Both the position numbers and the translations under genes were made by a program. A DNA stretch of 64,000 nucleotides from Shewanella sp. MBTL60-007 (GTDB lineage Bacteria > Pseudomonadota > Gammaproteobacteria > Enterobacterales > Shewanellaceae). The first letter of the stretch is position 1, and each line of letters begins with the position of its first letter. Below the pieces are notes generated by a model. That model was not told where the DNA came from, ran no database searches, and saw nothing but the letters and a program-made list of their open reading frames with translations. The stretch is taken from the NCBI RefSeq assembly GCF_019654915.1, contig NZ_BPET01000010.1, positions 40,516 through 104,515 of the forward strand, in the 5' to 3' direction. Shown here piece after piece: positions 8,574-18,700 of this stretch.

Positions 8574-9752
8574 TTAGAACTGGTAACCAACACCTAAGTT
8601 AAAGCCGTCAGCGTCTTTAGCACCACCGACTTTTTCGTAGTCGGCTTTAAAGACCACGTTCTCGTGCAACCAGTAGTTGATACCTACATTGGTTTGCTCA
8701 ACTTTAGTGTCTTCGCTGTTACCAGCATTGTTGTTGTACTCGTTATAGCGGGCAAATACACCAAAGCTTTCATTGATACGGTAAGATGGTTCGATATACC
8801 AACCGTTTTGCTCATCACGACCTAGCGCTTCTGCTTCTTTGCCATCGATATCCCACTGAGCGTATAGCGCCTTAACAGTGAAACCTTTAATCGAATAGAT
8901 AGCGTGAGCCGTTAGCAAGGTTGCTGAAGCCGTATCAACACCTGCTTTGCTTTGAGTTAGATCTGACTGGTACTGGGCTGTTGCGGCTAGCTCTAGACCT
9001 GTTACGCCTGTGTATTTAACACGAGCAGTATAGGCAAGATCTGAGGCATCGGCTTTAGCTACTTTTTGACGACCGCCACGGATGTTATAAGTATCATCAA
9101 CCTTCAGGCCAGAAGTGATAGCACCGTCGAACGCTAGACCAGGAGCGGCTTTAACATTCAGTGCCGCACCCGCTTCCCACCAAGTTGCTGGCAAGATGTT
9201 TTTCTCAACTGGGTTACGCTCAACACCGTAGAAAGTTGGTGGCTCATGAGTTTCGTTAATAATACCAACTGGGACGAGGAATAGACCCGCTTTACCAGTA
9301 AACATCTCGTTGAAGTCATGCTCGATATACGCTTGCTCTAGCTCAACTTCGCCTGGCTTATCGTCACCAGAAAGCGCGTGCTCGATTTCCAGCTCTGAGA
9401 AGAAACGGGTGTTTTCAGTAAACTCATGACCAAAGAACAGCACAAAGCGGTGGAAGTCGATAGCTTTCTTGTCTTTACCTGACTTGTTATCAGTGATGTT
9501 GTTGTAGTGAAGTTCACCATAACCACCGATAGTCGTTGCACTCTTAGACTCGCTTGCAGATGCCTCTACAACATCGGCGGTTTTCTCAACGCGCATCTCA
9601 GTTTCATCAAGACGCTTTTCAAGATCTTGAAGTACTTTCTGCTGTTGTTCGATAATTTTACGAAGCTCTGCAGAATCATCAGCCGCGACAGCAGCTTGCG
9701 ACGCGAACATGCCAACTAGCGCAGTGGCAAGTAAGGTTTTTTTCATCATCAT
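8574..9752 (-). CDS. Outer membrane porin with N-terminal coiled coil
   Basis: 392 aa. A signal peptide (about 1-23, ending AVAA) is followed by a coiled-coil stretch (about 27-65, ELRKIIEQQQKVLQDLEKRL). A beta-barrel of about 320 aa with alternating hydrophobic strands ends in the outer-membrane signature LGVGYQF (C-terminal Phe). This suggests a trimeric porin of the phosphate/carbohydrate-selective type; the substrate is unknown. Three consecutive ATG codons start it after AGGGAAAG. A Fur-box-like site about 60-80 bp upstream suggests iron regulation, in step with the TonB receptor next door. Confidence 0.8.
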   Translation of the reverse strand: MMMKKTLLATALVGMFASQAAVAADDSAELRKIIEQQQKVLQDLEKRLDETEMRVEKTADVVEASASESKSATTIGGYGELHYNNITDNKSGKDKKAIDFHRFVLFFGHEFTENTRFFSELEIEHALSGDDKPGEVELEQAYIEHDFNEMFTGKAGLFLVPVGIINETHEPPTFYGVERNPVEKNILPATWWEAGAALNVKAAPGLAFDGAITSGLKVDDTYNIRGGRQKVAKADASDLAYTARVKYTGVTGLELAATAQYQSDLTQSKAGVDTASATLLTAHAIYSIKGFTVKALYAQWDIDGKEAEALGRDEQNGWYIEPSYRINESFGVFARYNEYNNNAGNSEDTKVEQTNVGINYWLHENVVFKADYEKVGGAKDADGFNLGVGYQF

Positions 9753-9814
9753 TCTTTCCCTGTTGTTATTTAAGGGTTGCTAAATTTGGCTGAATTCTAA
9801 CAACTGATTTCGGT

Positions 9815-9833
9815 AATGCAAATCGTTATCATT
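9815..9833 (-). promoter_or_regulatory. Fur-box-like site upstream of the porin gene
   Basis: Read on the minus strand the site starts AATGATAA and continues CGATTTGC, close to the Fur consensus half AATGATAATCATTATC. It lies about 63 bp upstream of the porin start, a usual operator position. Confidence 0.5.
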
Positions 9834-9951
9834 ACCTTTTTTGACAAAGATCAAGGTTTGTAAATTAAGTGTAAATTTATTTATTGCTCGGTGTTGCCAG
9901 TGTTGCTGTTGTTAGGTTTTTGTTTTTAATGGGAAAGATTTTTTTTGACAT

Positions 9952-9982
9952 AAAAAAAGGTGAGCTTAATGCTCACCTTTGT
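9952..9982 (-). terminator. Intrinsic terminator of the TonB receptor gene
   Basis: Arms AAAGGTGAGC and GCTCACCTTT around a short loop. On the minus strand they are followed by a T-run. It lies about 60 bp after the receptor stop. Confidence 0.8.
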
Positions 9983-10040
9983 ACAAGAAAAAAAATTAAT
10001 TTAATTTTAAGCTTTGTTTATGGGGAAATACTTGGTTTGC

Positions 10041-12230
10041 TTAAAATTTATACGAATAGCCTACTGTTACCGTCATAGGTTTGCCGACAAAGTTGGAACC
10101 ATAGACTCGAGAGGTAACATATTTTTTATCGAATAAGTTCTCTGCGGTGAGGTAAAGCTCTTGGGACTCACTGATGAAATAGCGGCCCGATAGATCGACG
10201 ATGGTTTTAGCCTTGATTAGATTATCTGCTGCAATTTCACCTTGGCCAGCTTGGGTGCGAATATCATCGGTGTAACGGGCTGCGACAGTCAGTTCCCAGC
10301 TATCAGCCTTTACGCCAGCCGATGCGAACAGCATATTTTCAGCAATATAGGGAAGTTTATCTCCCTTAGTAACATCACCCCATGGGTCGAAATCAGACTC
10401 GAAGCTGTTAGCAAACTGGGCATCTGTGTAGGTGTAGGCCAGTTTCACTGGGAAGCTGAAATCATTTTCAGTGTTAAAGCTGTAGCCTAGGCTTAATTCA
10501 AGTCCCTTAACATCCACTTCGCCACCATTGTACTGATCACCAATATTGTCATCATCGCAGCCTTTTGAAGCGGTACATTCACCGTGCATGTTGCTGTAAT
10601 CACTGTAGAAGAAGATAGCCTCTGAGCTAAATTCACCACTGTTGTAACGGGCGCCAGCCTCATAGTTCCAGCTCTGCTCCTCTTTTTTATCTGCATTGCC
10701 AGGAGAGGCAGGGGCAAAGCCTTTCTGAACCCCGGCGAGTACTAAGAAGTCGCTGTTTACCTGATAGGTTGCCGAGAGTGAAGGTAAAGTTGCCGAGAAA
10801 CTGTTGTCGATATCTTTACTTGGCTGACCATCACGTCCTGGATTTTCTTTGCCCCAATCGGTGCGGTTTGTCTTCACATCTTCGTAGCGAAGGCCTGCGG
10901 TAATGTTGAAGTCGCCTAACTGGATCTTATCTTGAACATAAAGGGCTATGGCCTTGGCACTGTCGATACGGTTAGAGTCGGTGCCTGGAATACCACTTTC
11001 ACTCAAGGTCATCACCTGATTTGAGTCCAGCGTATAGTGATCGGCCCATTGGAATCGATCCATCTCATCTTCATGGTAGCGAGCGCCGAAAGCGAGATCA
11101 TGATTATCTAAATACCAGTTAAGCTCAGTTTGAACACCTTGTGAGATATAGCTCCGATTGTTTGCTTTAACTCTTACATCCATAGGCGCCATGGATGGGT
11201 CTTTATCAAATGCAGAGGCGGCCTCAACCCCACCTTGGCTGAGTTTAAGGTCATTTACTTTATCGGCTTTATACCAGTTGCGCGCAAAGTCGTTATAGTA
11301 GGCGGTTGTGCCTAAGGTAAGGTTATCGCTAAAGTCGATAATATGATTGATTTGCAGCTGTTTATGTTCAGTATTCATCACATCTTTTTGTGAGGCCGAG
11401 TAGCGAGCATAGGGTGTCGTTTCATAATCGGCATCGGTTAAGCCCATATAGGTTTCATTTGAGACTTCATCTGAGTATTTCAGCTTAAACTCCACCACCT
11501 GCGCATATTTAGCATCTTCAGCAGAGCGAATGCTTACTTTTGCCAGCGCATCATTCTTTTCAAAACCTGTGTTGCCACCCACTCCGTTGATATCTTTAAA
11601 GCCATCGGCTTGATAACGATAGAGATCCACTACGGCACCTACTCGTTCTCCCTGTCCACCGGCATAGGCGTGGATTTTACCAAAACCATCTTGACCCGCT
11701 GCAACATCGAGTTTACCCGCTAGCTCCTCTTCGGGGATCTGGCGAGATAGCATATTGATCACGCCGCCTGTGGTTCTTGGTCCGTATTTTACGGTTGAGC
11801 TTCCTTTTAGGATCTCAACAGACTCCATTCTGCCTGGTGTGGGGAAGTAATAGGCCGCAGGTGATGCGTAGGGAGCTGGCGCTGCAAGAACACCGTCCTC
11901 CATGATGGTGATTTTTTCTGAGCGATTTTGTCCGGTGCCTCGCATACCTATGTTTGGTCGTAAACCGTAACCATCTTCCTCTTGAATATAGACCCCAGGA
12001 ATACTCGCGAGTGTGCGCATGATATCTGTGTATTTGAAGGTATCTAGCTCGGCTTGAGTGATGAGGTGTGCGCTGCCAGGAACGGTATTAAGTGGATTGT
12101 GTGTTCCAAAAATACTGATCTGTTCCATGGTCGGCTGGGAGTCAGACTCCTGTGCCATGATTTGAGGTGAGAGGGCAGCGAGTAACGCAGTTGAAATCAA
12201 ACTTAAAGATCGCGTATTACGGTGTGACAT
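10041..12230 (-). CDS. TonB-dependent outer membrane receptor (ferric siderophore type)
   Basis: 729 aa. Signal peptide about 1-26 (ending IMAQ). The plug domain (about 50-170) has MRGTGQNRSEKITIMEDG and ESVEILKGSSTVKYGPRTTGGVINM, typical of FecA-like receptors, and the barrel ends in TVGYSYKF. The family imports iron chelates using TonB energy. A Fur-box-like site sits about 50-70 bp upstream and GGAGC precedes the ATG. Porin, FMN-binding, lipoprotein and PepSY genes follow on the same strand, giving a likely iron-acquisition locus. The ligand cannot be told from sequence; no TonB/ExbBD or siderophore synthesis genes are in the window. Confidence 0.88.
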   Translation of the reverse strand: MSHRNTRSLSLISTALLAALSPQIMAQESDSQPTMEQISIFGTHNPLNTVPGSAHLITQAELDTFKYTDIMRTLASIPGVYIQEEDGYGLRPNIGMRGTGQNRSEKITIMEDGVLAAPAPYASPAAYYFPTPGRMESVEILKGSSTVKYGPRTTGGVINMLSRQIPEEELAGKLDVAAGQDGFGKIHAYAGGQGERVGAVVDLYRYQADGFKDINGVGGNTGFEKNDALAKVSIRSAEDAKYAQVVEFKLKYSDEVSNETYMGLTDADYETTPYARYSASQKDVMNTEHKQLQINHIIDFSDNLTLGTTAYYNDFARNWYKADKVNDLKLSQGGVEAASAFDKDPSMAPMDVRVKANNRSYISQGVQTELNWYLDNHDLAFGARYHEDEMDRFQWADHYTLDSNQVMTLSESGIPGTDSNRIDSAKAIALYVQDKIQLGDFNITAGLRYEDVKTNRTDWGKENPGRDGQPSKDIDNSFSATLPSLSATYQVNSDFLVLAGVQKGFAPASPGNADKKEEQSWNYEAGARYNSGEFSSEAIFFYSDYSNMHGECTASKGCDDDNIGDQYNGGEVDVKGLELSLGYSFNTENDFSFPVKLAYTYTDAQFANSFESDFDPWGDVTKGDKLPYIAENMLFASAGVKADSWELTVAARYTDDIRTQAGQGEIAADNLIKAKTIVDLSGRYFISESQELYLTAENLFDKKYVTSRVYGSNFVGKPMTVTVGYSYKF

Positions 12231-12281
12231 AGGAGCTCCGTATAGGATAGAGATATTAAATCTCTGACTAAATGTTAATGG

Positions 12282-12300
12282 GATTGATTATCATTTGCGT
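12282..12300 (-). promoter_or_regulatory. Fur-box-like site upstream of the TonB receptor
   Basis: On the minus strand GCAAATGATAATCAATC contains the core AATGATAATCA of the Fur consensus. It is 52-70 bp upstream of the receptor ATG. Confidence 0.6.
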
Positions 12301-12459
12301 GGATCCTATGTTGACTTTATTAAAATTAACTTAAAGTTGACACTCTTTACATTTGTTAACATGCTGGACACGATTTATGCGTCGCAAGTCATCGGGTGAG
12401 TGAAAACTCAATCATGGTATAAACTGTCGAGTCATTTTTATGGCTAACAAGATGTTCGA

Positions 12460-13170
12460 GTGAATATGTTTTTAAGTTCTTATTTTAAAAAAGAAAATCA
12501 ATCTGTATCTATCACTCCTGCTCAGGCGAGTGATTTTGCCAAAGGCGTCGCACAAGACTTCAATCCTATCCATGATGTTGCGGCTAAGCGTTTTTGTGTG
12601 CCTGGGGATCTGCTTTTTGCCTTGGTACTCAACGAGTATGGTTTAAGCCAGAAGATGACCTTTAACTTCGCTGGTATGGTCGGCGATGGGGTTAAACTGC
12701 AGTTTCCTGACGCGGTAGCAGAAGACTTTGATATTCGAGATGATAAAGATAAGTGCTATCTCGAAGTGCATCGCAGCGGCGATGTGCGTCACTGTGAGAC
12801 GCAAATTGAGTCGTTTATTCGCAAGTATGTGGCGTTCTCTGGTCTTAACTTCATGCATATATTAGTGCCAATGATGAAGCAGCATCAGATGATGATTAAC
12901 CCAGCGCGCCCACTTGTGATCTACGAAAGCATGTCGTTTGACTTAACCACCTTAGACTTTACCGAAGTTAGCTTAAAGCTGGTTAAGCAAGACTTACAGA
13001 TTGAAGGTAAGCGTGGCGATGTGACACTGACCTTTGAGCTACTCAGTGGTGATACTGTGGTGGGTAGCGGCGTAAAAACTTTGGTTATGAGCGGTCTGCG
13101 CCCATATGAAGAGGAAGCGGCGCAGCAGATGTGTGACGCATACGAGAGCCGTAGAGTCGCCTTCGGTTAA
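12460..13170 (+). CDS. DUF3581 family protein
   Basis: 236 aa (GTG start at 12460; an ATG two codons later is equally possible, and neither has a strong ribosome-binding site). I recognise it as the DUF3581 type common in Shewanella and Vibrio relatives. The early motif DFAKGVAQDFNPIHD resembles the active-site segment of hotdog-fold MaoC-like hydratases (F-N-x-x-H), and a second similar half follows, so a double-hotdog fold is plausible. That is inference, as no function is established that I know of. It has no signal peptide and is divergent from the TonB receptor gene. Confidence 0.7.
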   Translation: MNMFLSSYFKKENQSVSITPAQASDFAKGVAQDFNPIHDVAAKRFCVPGDLLFALVLNEYGLSQKMTFNFAGMVGDGVKLQFPDAVAEDFDIRDDKDKCYLEVHRSGDVRHCETQIESFIRKYVAFSGLNFMHILVPMMKQHQMMINPARPLVIYESMSFDLTTLDFTEVSLKLVKQDLQIEGKRGDVTLTFELLSGDTVVGSGVKTLVMSGLRPYEEEAAQQMCDAYESRRVAFG

Positions 13171-13206
13171 CCGTTTATAAGCCTCAGCTCATCTTAGAAC
13201 CTATTT

Positions 13207-13250
13207 AAAGCCACTTAACGCAATTTTGCTTGAGTGGCTTTTTGGTTTTT
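13207..13250 (+). terminator. Intrinsic terminator after the DUF3581 gene
   Basis: AAGCCACT and AGTGGCTT form the stem around a loop of about 21 nt, followed by TTTTTGG and more T. Confidence 0.65.
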
Positions 13251-13424
13251 AGTCTAGGCTTTAGCGCGAAATAACATCGATTCGTATCAAAAACGCGCAA
13301 ATGAACGATTAAGATTAAAAATGTGACTAAGCTCACTTGCTGCAAATGCGATGAGGGAGCATTCTATCTGTCCCTATCGCTTGCTGGCCCTAATGGTTAG
13401 ACAAGGATTGGGGATCCGTTCGGA

Positions 13425-13680
13425 TGAAGGTAGCAGGAGAGTGGGGAGTAACCCCACACCGACGAGGCAACTTTGTTAGGCTTTAAGCTAAACAAAGCAC
13501 TCTTTCAGGTGCCACATTGTGGTGAGGACTGTTACTGGACGAGCCTCTGGAGAGACTGTGAGCAGTTAAGTGTTCGTAAGCTTGATTGTCACACAGCGCC
13601 GAAGGCGAAAGTGTTAGCTCAGCTATTAAACCCAGCTATGAGTTAACGCGAAACGCTCAGGCAAAAGGACAGAGGAGAGG
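13425..13680 (+). ncRNA. Tandem glycine riboswitch (two aptamers)
   Basis: Aptamer 1 has CAGGAGAG (about 13434), CACCGACGAGGCAAC and CTTTCAGGTGCC. Aptamer 2 has CCTCTGGAGAGAC (about 13544), GCGCCGAAGGCGAAA, then CGCTCAGGCAAAAGGACAGAG (about 13655-13675). The second matches the glycine aptamer consensus closely (GCCGAAGG.GCAA and CTCAGGCAAAAGGACAG). Aptamer 1 diverges more, with ACGAGGCAA in place of GAAGG.GCAA. It lies in the leader of a Na+/alanine-glycine symporter, the arrangement known in Vibrio and relatives. Boundaries are approximate. Confidence 0.9.
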
Positions 13681-13794
13681 ATGACTGTGCTAGCTTTAAT
13701 TAAGTCAATTATTAGCTACAAAAAGTCACTGTCGTTTGTCGCTGCGCCTTTTTCAGCCTAGCTTACACTTAAGTGAAGTTAGGTCGACACTATC

Positions 13795-13834
13795 GCTGTT
13801 GCATCCGTCGGTGATCTGCAACAGCCATTTCTTT
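13795..13834 (+). terminator. Candidate expression-platform hairpin of the glycine riboswitch
   Basis: GCTGTTGCA (13795-13803) pairs perfectly with TGCAACAGC (13817-13825), followed by CATTTCTTTT. It lies between the aptamers and agcS. Whether it acts as a glycine-controlled terminator is inference; the U-tract is interrupted. Confidence 0.5.
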
Positions 13835-13898
13835 TCCTCCTCCGATTATTAATAACTCTTATTTAGAGAGTTTTGCTGTTTAATACTCGAGGAATACC

Positions 13899-15269
13899 AT
13901 GAATTTTCACGCGCTTTTAGCCGAAATCAATGCCATTGTCTGGGGACCTATCACCCTGTGCTTATTGGTCGGAACCGGCCTTTATCTAACTGTTAGACTC
14001 AAGCTTTTACAAGTCTTTAAATTACCTATGGCCTTAGGTTTACTGTTTAAACCTGCAAACGGTAAGGGCGATCTATCCTCTTTTGCTGCGTTATGTACTG
14101 CGCTGTCTGCAACTATCGGTACTGGTAATATTGTCGGTGTGGCAACCGCGATTAAAATCGGTGGTCCCGGCGCCCTGTTTTGGATGTGGCTAGCGGCTTT
14201 TTTCGGTATGGCAACAAAATACGCCGAATGTATGCTGGCAGTAAAGTATCGCACCACTGATGCCAAGGGTAATATTGCTGGTGGCCCTATGTACTATATC
14301 GAGCGCGGTCTAGGGCTTAAGTGGCTGGCAAAGATCTTTGCCATCTTCGGTGTTGGCGTAGCGTTCTTCGGCATCGGTACCTTTGCTCAGGTTAATGCGA
14401 TCAGTGATGCCATGACAATTGCCTTTGAGGTGCCTGCTTGGGTGACAGCCGTTATCTTGACCTTAATGGTAGCCGCAGTGACACTGGGCGGCGTGAAGCG
14501 CATCGCTAATGTGGCGCAAAAGCTGGTACCAACCATGGCGCTCGGTTATGTGTTGGCTTGTATGTGGGTACTGTTTACCTTTAGCGATCAGATCATTCCT
14601 GCCTTTGAGTTAGTACTGCACTCGGCCTTTACCCCTATTTCAGCCGCGGGCGGATTCTTAGGCGCAACGGTTGCTCAGGCGCTGCAGATTGGTATTGCAC
14701 GCGGGGTATTCTCAAATGAGTCGGGCCTTGGTAGCGCGCCTATTGCTGCGGCGGCAGCTAAAACTAATGAGCCGGTAGAGCAAGGTCTTGTGAGTATGAC
14801 GGGAACCTTTTTCGATACGATTTTAATCTGTACCATGACAGGCCTAGTATTGATCATTACTGGTGTGTGGAGCGGTGATGCAGCCGGTGCTGCCATGACG
14901 AGCGCCGCATTTGCCGCCAGTGGTTCAGAAGTGGTTGGTCAGTATGTGGTTACCATCGCACTGGTGTGTTTTGCCTTTACTACTATTCTCGGTTGGCATT
15001 ATTACGGCGAGCGTTGCTGGTATTACCTAACGGGCAGCCGCCTTGGTGATAACGGTATTAAGATCTACCAATTTACCTTTTTAGGTTTAATTGCCGGTGG
15101 CGCCTTCATTCACTTAGATCTTATCTGGATGCTGGCTGATACCGTAAACGGCTTGATGGCTATACCTAATTTGATTGCACTGATTGGTTTAAGGCATGTG
15201 ATCTTAAAAGAGACCCGCAAATATTTTGCCAAGCAACAAGCACTAGCGACCCAAAGTTCATTAGCTTAA
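13899..15269 (+). CDS. agcS: Sodium:alanine/glycine symporter (AGCS family)
   Basis: 456 aa with about 10-11 membrane segments. The family signature is clear: SATIGTGNIVGVATAI, GGPGALFWMWLAAFFGMATKYAE (about 95-112) and ANESGLGSAPIAAAAAKTNEP-like (NESGLGSAPIAAAAA here). It imports alanine or glycine with Na+ at the inner membrane. The tandem glycine riboswitch in the leader argues that glycine is a substrate or signal, probably switching expression on when glycine is in excess. The gene is monocistronic, with a strong terminator after it. Confidence 0.93.
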   Translation: MNFHALLAEINAIVWGPITLCLLVGTGLYLTVRLKLLQVFKLPMALGLLFKPANGKGDLSSFAALCTALSATIGTGNIVGVATAIKIGGPGALFWMWLAAFFGMATKYAECMLAVKYRTTDAKGNIAGGPMYYIERGLGLKWLAKIFAIFGVGVAFFGIGTFAQVNAISDAMTIAFEVPAWVTAVILTLMVAAVTLGGVKRIANVAQKLVPTMALGYVLACMWVLFTFSDQIIPAFELVLHSAFTPISAAGGFLGATVAQALQIGIARGVFSNESGLGSAPIAAAAAKTNEPVEQGLVSMTGTFFDTILICTMTGLVLIITGVWSGDAAGAAMTSAAFAASGSEVVGQYVVTIALVCFAFTTILGWHYYGERCWYYLTGSRLGDNGIKIYQFTFLGLIAGGAFIHLDLIWMLADTVNGLMAIPNLIALIGLRHVILKETRKYFAKQQALATQSSLA

Positions 15270-15368
15270 GGCTCGCGGATCCCCGTGAGCGTCTTGAACG
15301 GTTAGGGCTATCTGCTCAAAGGTGGCTAAAAGTCGACAAGTTAAGTTAATGAGTTTATGCCTGAAAGT

Positions 15369-15404
15369 CAGCCCATCTCATCATAAGTGAGATGGGCTTT
15401 TTTA
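15369..15404 (+). terminator. Intrinsic terminator after agcS
   Basis: AGCCCATCTCA (15370-15380) and TGAGATGGGCT (15388-15398) form a perfect 11-bp stem, followed by TTTTTTT. Confidence 0.9.
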
Positions 15405-15602
15405 TTTGGAGACGGTTTTAGTTTTATATTAGCAATGTCGCCTGTTAACTGCCGATTGATTGAGCATCAAAAAGCCTAAAAATGGCGTATGATCTCGCTT
15501 CTGTGATCTGGTCATCGAAACCGCTGCTGTAGTCGCTTAGGCATAATTGCCAAGTGTGGCGCTTTCCTTTAATTTAGTGACCATCAAAACTTTTTATAGC
15601 TC

Positions 15603-15638
15603 TAATATTAGCCCTAACACTAGACCTAATATTAGACC
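15603..15638. repeat. Three tandem 12-bp units before the SMC-like operon
   Basis: TAATATTAGCCC, TAACACTAGACC and TAATATTAGACC lie end to end, about 70-105 bp upstream of the SMC-like gene. Spacing of about one helical turn per unit could form a binding site for a regulator. The rest of 15405-15706 shows no other feature. Confidence 0.6.
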
Positions 15639-15706
15639 TGACATTTTTAGCTTAATGTAAGCCCACAGCGCTTACCGTTACGGCTCTGTTTGGATTAAGG
15701 AATGCA

Positions 15707-18700
15707 ATGCCAAGCTTAAATCGCATCATACTTATCGATACTCATCTACCAGGTGTGGTAGAACTGGCCCTGGATGGCCACACCAATATTTGTGGTACTA
15801 ACGCATCGGGTAAAACCACACTGCAGCGTCTGGTTCCGGTTTTTTATGGTGAATACCCGAGTCGAGTGGTGCCATCAACCCGTGACAGTTTCGAGCGTTG
15901 GTACCTGCCCCATGATTCAAGCTTTATCATCTATGAATATATCAAGTCTGATGGCTTAGCTTATCAAGCGGTATTGGCATCTGCTGGCGACGGCAAGGGC
16001 GTTAACTACCGCTTTATTGCCAAAGGCTTCGAGCTTGAGGATTACATCAAGACTAAGCAGGGCGATAGCATTCAATGCTTCACCATGGCAGAGCTAGGCC
16101 GTGAGATGAAGCGCGCCGGTGTGGCGGTCACCAACCTGCTTAATACCCGTGAATTTAGAGCCATTATCCAAAATGACCGTGCGCTATTGAGCACGGGTAG
16201 TAACCGCAATGAGTTGCGTAACTACGCGCGTCAGTTCTCTTTGTGTGAAGCAGAGCATTCACTGCGCCATATCGAAAAACTGGCTAAAGCGGTGCACTCG
16301 AAAGAGGGCAAGATGGAAACAATCAAGTCGATGATTGCCGCCATCTTGGAAGAGGACGGGGTTAACCCGCCAAGCTCGCGCTTAAATCCACAACGTGTTG
16401 AGGCGTGGATCCGTGAGAGTCAGCTAATCCAAGGCTTCGAGCAAATTCGCCCAGAGTTTGAAAAACTCGAGCAGGAGTTTGACCAACTGCTTAGCACTGA
16501 GCAGCGTCTTGCCAGTCTGCGTCGTGGTTACAGTAAAGATGAAACCACCGAAATCGAGCGCCAAGAGCATCATCAAGACTTGTCTAAGGCGTTAAACGCT
16601 CAGTTGCGTCAGCTTGATGACGAGTGGAAAGAGCAGCGCGATGAGTTAAACCTTGATCTATCTGCCGCCAAAGGCGATGTGGCTAAGTGCGAGCATGAGC
16701 TGGACTCCATTGAAGATCAGCATGCAAGTTTTCAAGATGCTGATATTGAACAGGCTAAATCAGATTTAGAGCAGCTTCCAAGTTGGCGCGGCAGCTTAGA
16801 GAACCTAAGCGAGCGTCATAAGCTGCAAACCGAGAAGCATCAAGATATTGAAGCGGCCTACAATGCCCGCCGCAGCAAGATTGGTGAAGGTCTTAACCGC
16901 GAGTTAGAAAACCTACATCAAGAACAAGATAGCCTGCGTGAATCCCGTGACAAACAAAGAGAGATTGGCCGTAGCGAGCTTGCTGAGCTAGAGGCGCAGT
17001 GGCGCGAGTCCACAGAGAAAGGTCAGGCGCAATTTAGCGAGCAAGCCTATCAGTTAAAGGTCAATGCAGCAGAGCTAAAAGTACGTGTCGACAGCGTGAC
17101 CTACTCCGAAGAGGAAAAGCTTGCCCTTGCGGTATTCGATGAGCGCATCTCTCGCGCCGATGAAGAGCAAGAAGCTTGTAATGCCAAAGTGGACCGTCTA
17201 TCGAGTGAAGAGCGCAAGCTTCGAGCCAAGCGTGATCAGGCCAACGAGAGTCTACGTGTGGCCGGTATTCGCGTAACAGAACGCCAGAGTGAGCTGGAAG
17301 AGCTGACTCATATGCTGTTCCCACAGTCGCATACTTTGCTGGAGTTTTTACGTAAAGAGGCGGCTGGCTGGGAAAACACGCTCGGTAAGGTGATTAATTC
17401 AGAACTGCTGCACCGCAGCGATCTGCACCCAAGCATTAGCAGTGAAAACCTTGAATCGCTATATGGTATCGCGCTGGACTTAAAAGCGATCGACGCGCCA
17501 GAATATGCCGCCTCAGAGCAAGAGTTAAGAGTGAAGCATGCCGCCGCAGAAGAGGCGTTATCTAGCGCCAAAGAACTGCAAGCCGAAGCGGAAGATATCT
17601 TAGTTGCCAGCAATACCGAGCTAGATAAGTTACTGCGTGAGCTGACTTTTGCTCGTACGGCTTATAAGAATAGTCGTGACGATCTACGTCGCCTGTTTGA
17701 TGACAAGCGCGCAGAGCAGGAGAAGATAAATCTTGCACTAAACGAGCGTAAGGCCGCATCACAGAAGCAGCTAGCTCGCATCGACAGTGACATTAAACAG
17801 CTTCAGGCTCAGCAACAAGAGTGGCTCGAAGAGCAAAAAGAGCAGGCACTTGAAGCGCGCATGGAAAAGAATGCCTACTGGCAAGAAGTAGTTGGCGCGT
17901 TAGAGACTCAGCTAAATCAAGTTAAGAGCAATATTCAAAGCCGCCGTGAGCACGCAGCAAGTGAGCAGAAGGCTTGTGAGCAGTGGTACAAAAATGAGCT
18001 TAAGTCTCGTGGTGTCGACGAAGCGAAAATTGTCGCCCTTAAGGCAGAAATTCGTACCCTTGAGAGCAATATCAGTAAGGCGGAGCAGCGCCGCAGCGAA
18101 GTGCTACGTTATGACGACTGGTATCAGCACACTTGGCTTAAGCGTAAGCCTAAGCTGCAGTCTGAGCTAAGCAAGGTGAAGCACGCGAGTCTCGACCTTG
18201 AGCAGCAACTTAAGAGCAAGGCTAACGAAGTTAAGGCTAAGCGTAACGAGCTAGATGGCGAGCGTAAGCAATCCGATGCGGTGCAAATTGAAGCCTCAGA
18301 AAACTTAACTAAGCTGCGCAGCGTGATGCGTAAACTCAGTGAGCTTAAGCTACCAGGGAGCAATGATGATGCTCAGGGCAGCTTGTCAGAACGCCTACGT
18401 CAAGGTGAAGAGCAGTTACTGAAACGCGACTCATTAATGGGCTCGGTTAAGCAATATGTTGAGCACTTCGACTCAGTGATAGCTAGCAAATCAGGCTCAG
18501 GTCTATCTGAGACCTGGGAACGTGCCCGTGAAGAATCAAGCTTTGTTAACGACAAAGGCATCCGTATTCTTGATTACCGCAAGTTAGTGCCACAGCTTGA
18601 GCAGTTACTTAACGTCATGGTGCCACAGTCGATTATGGCGCTACGTGAGCAAGGGCGTATTTTTGGTGTCGATTTAACAGCTTTCTACGATGTACTGGCT

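Noticed and set aside
9884..10078. 64-aa plus-strand ORF
   Set aside because: Crosses the TonB receptor terminator and the receptor's 3' end; no support as a gene.
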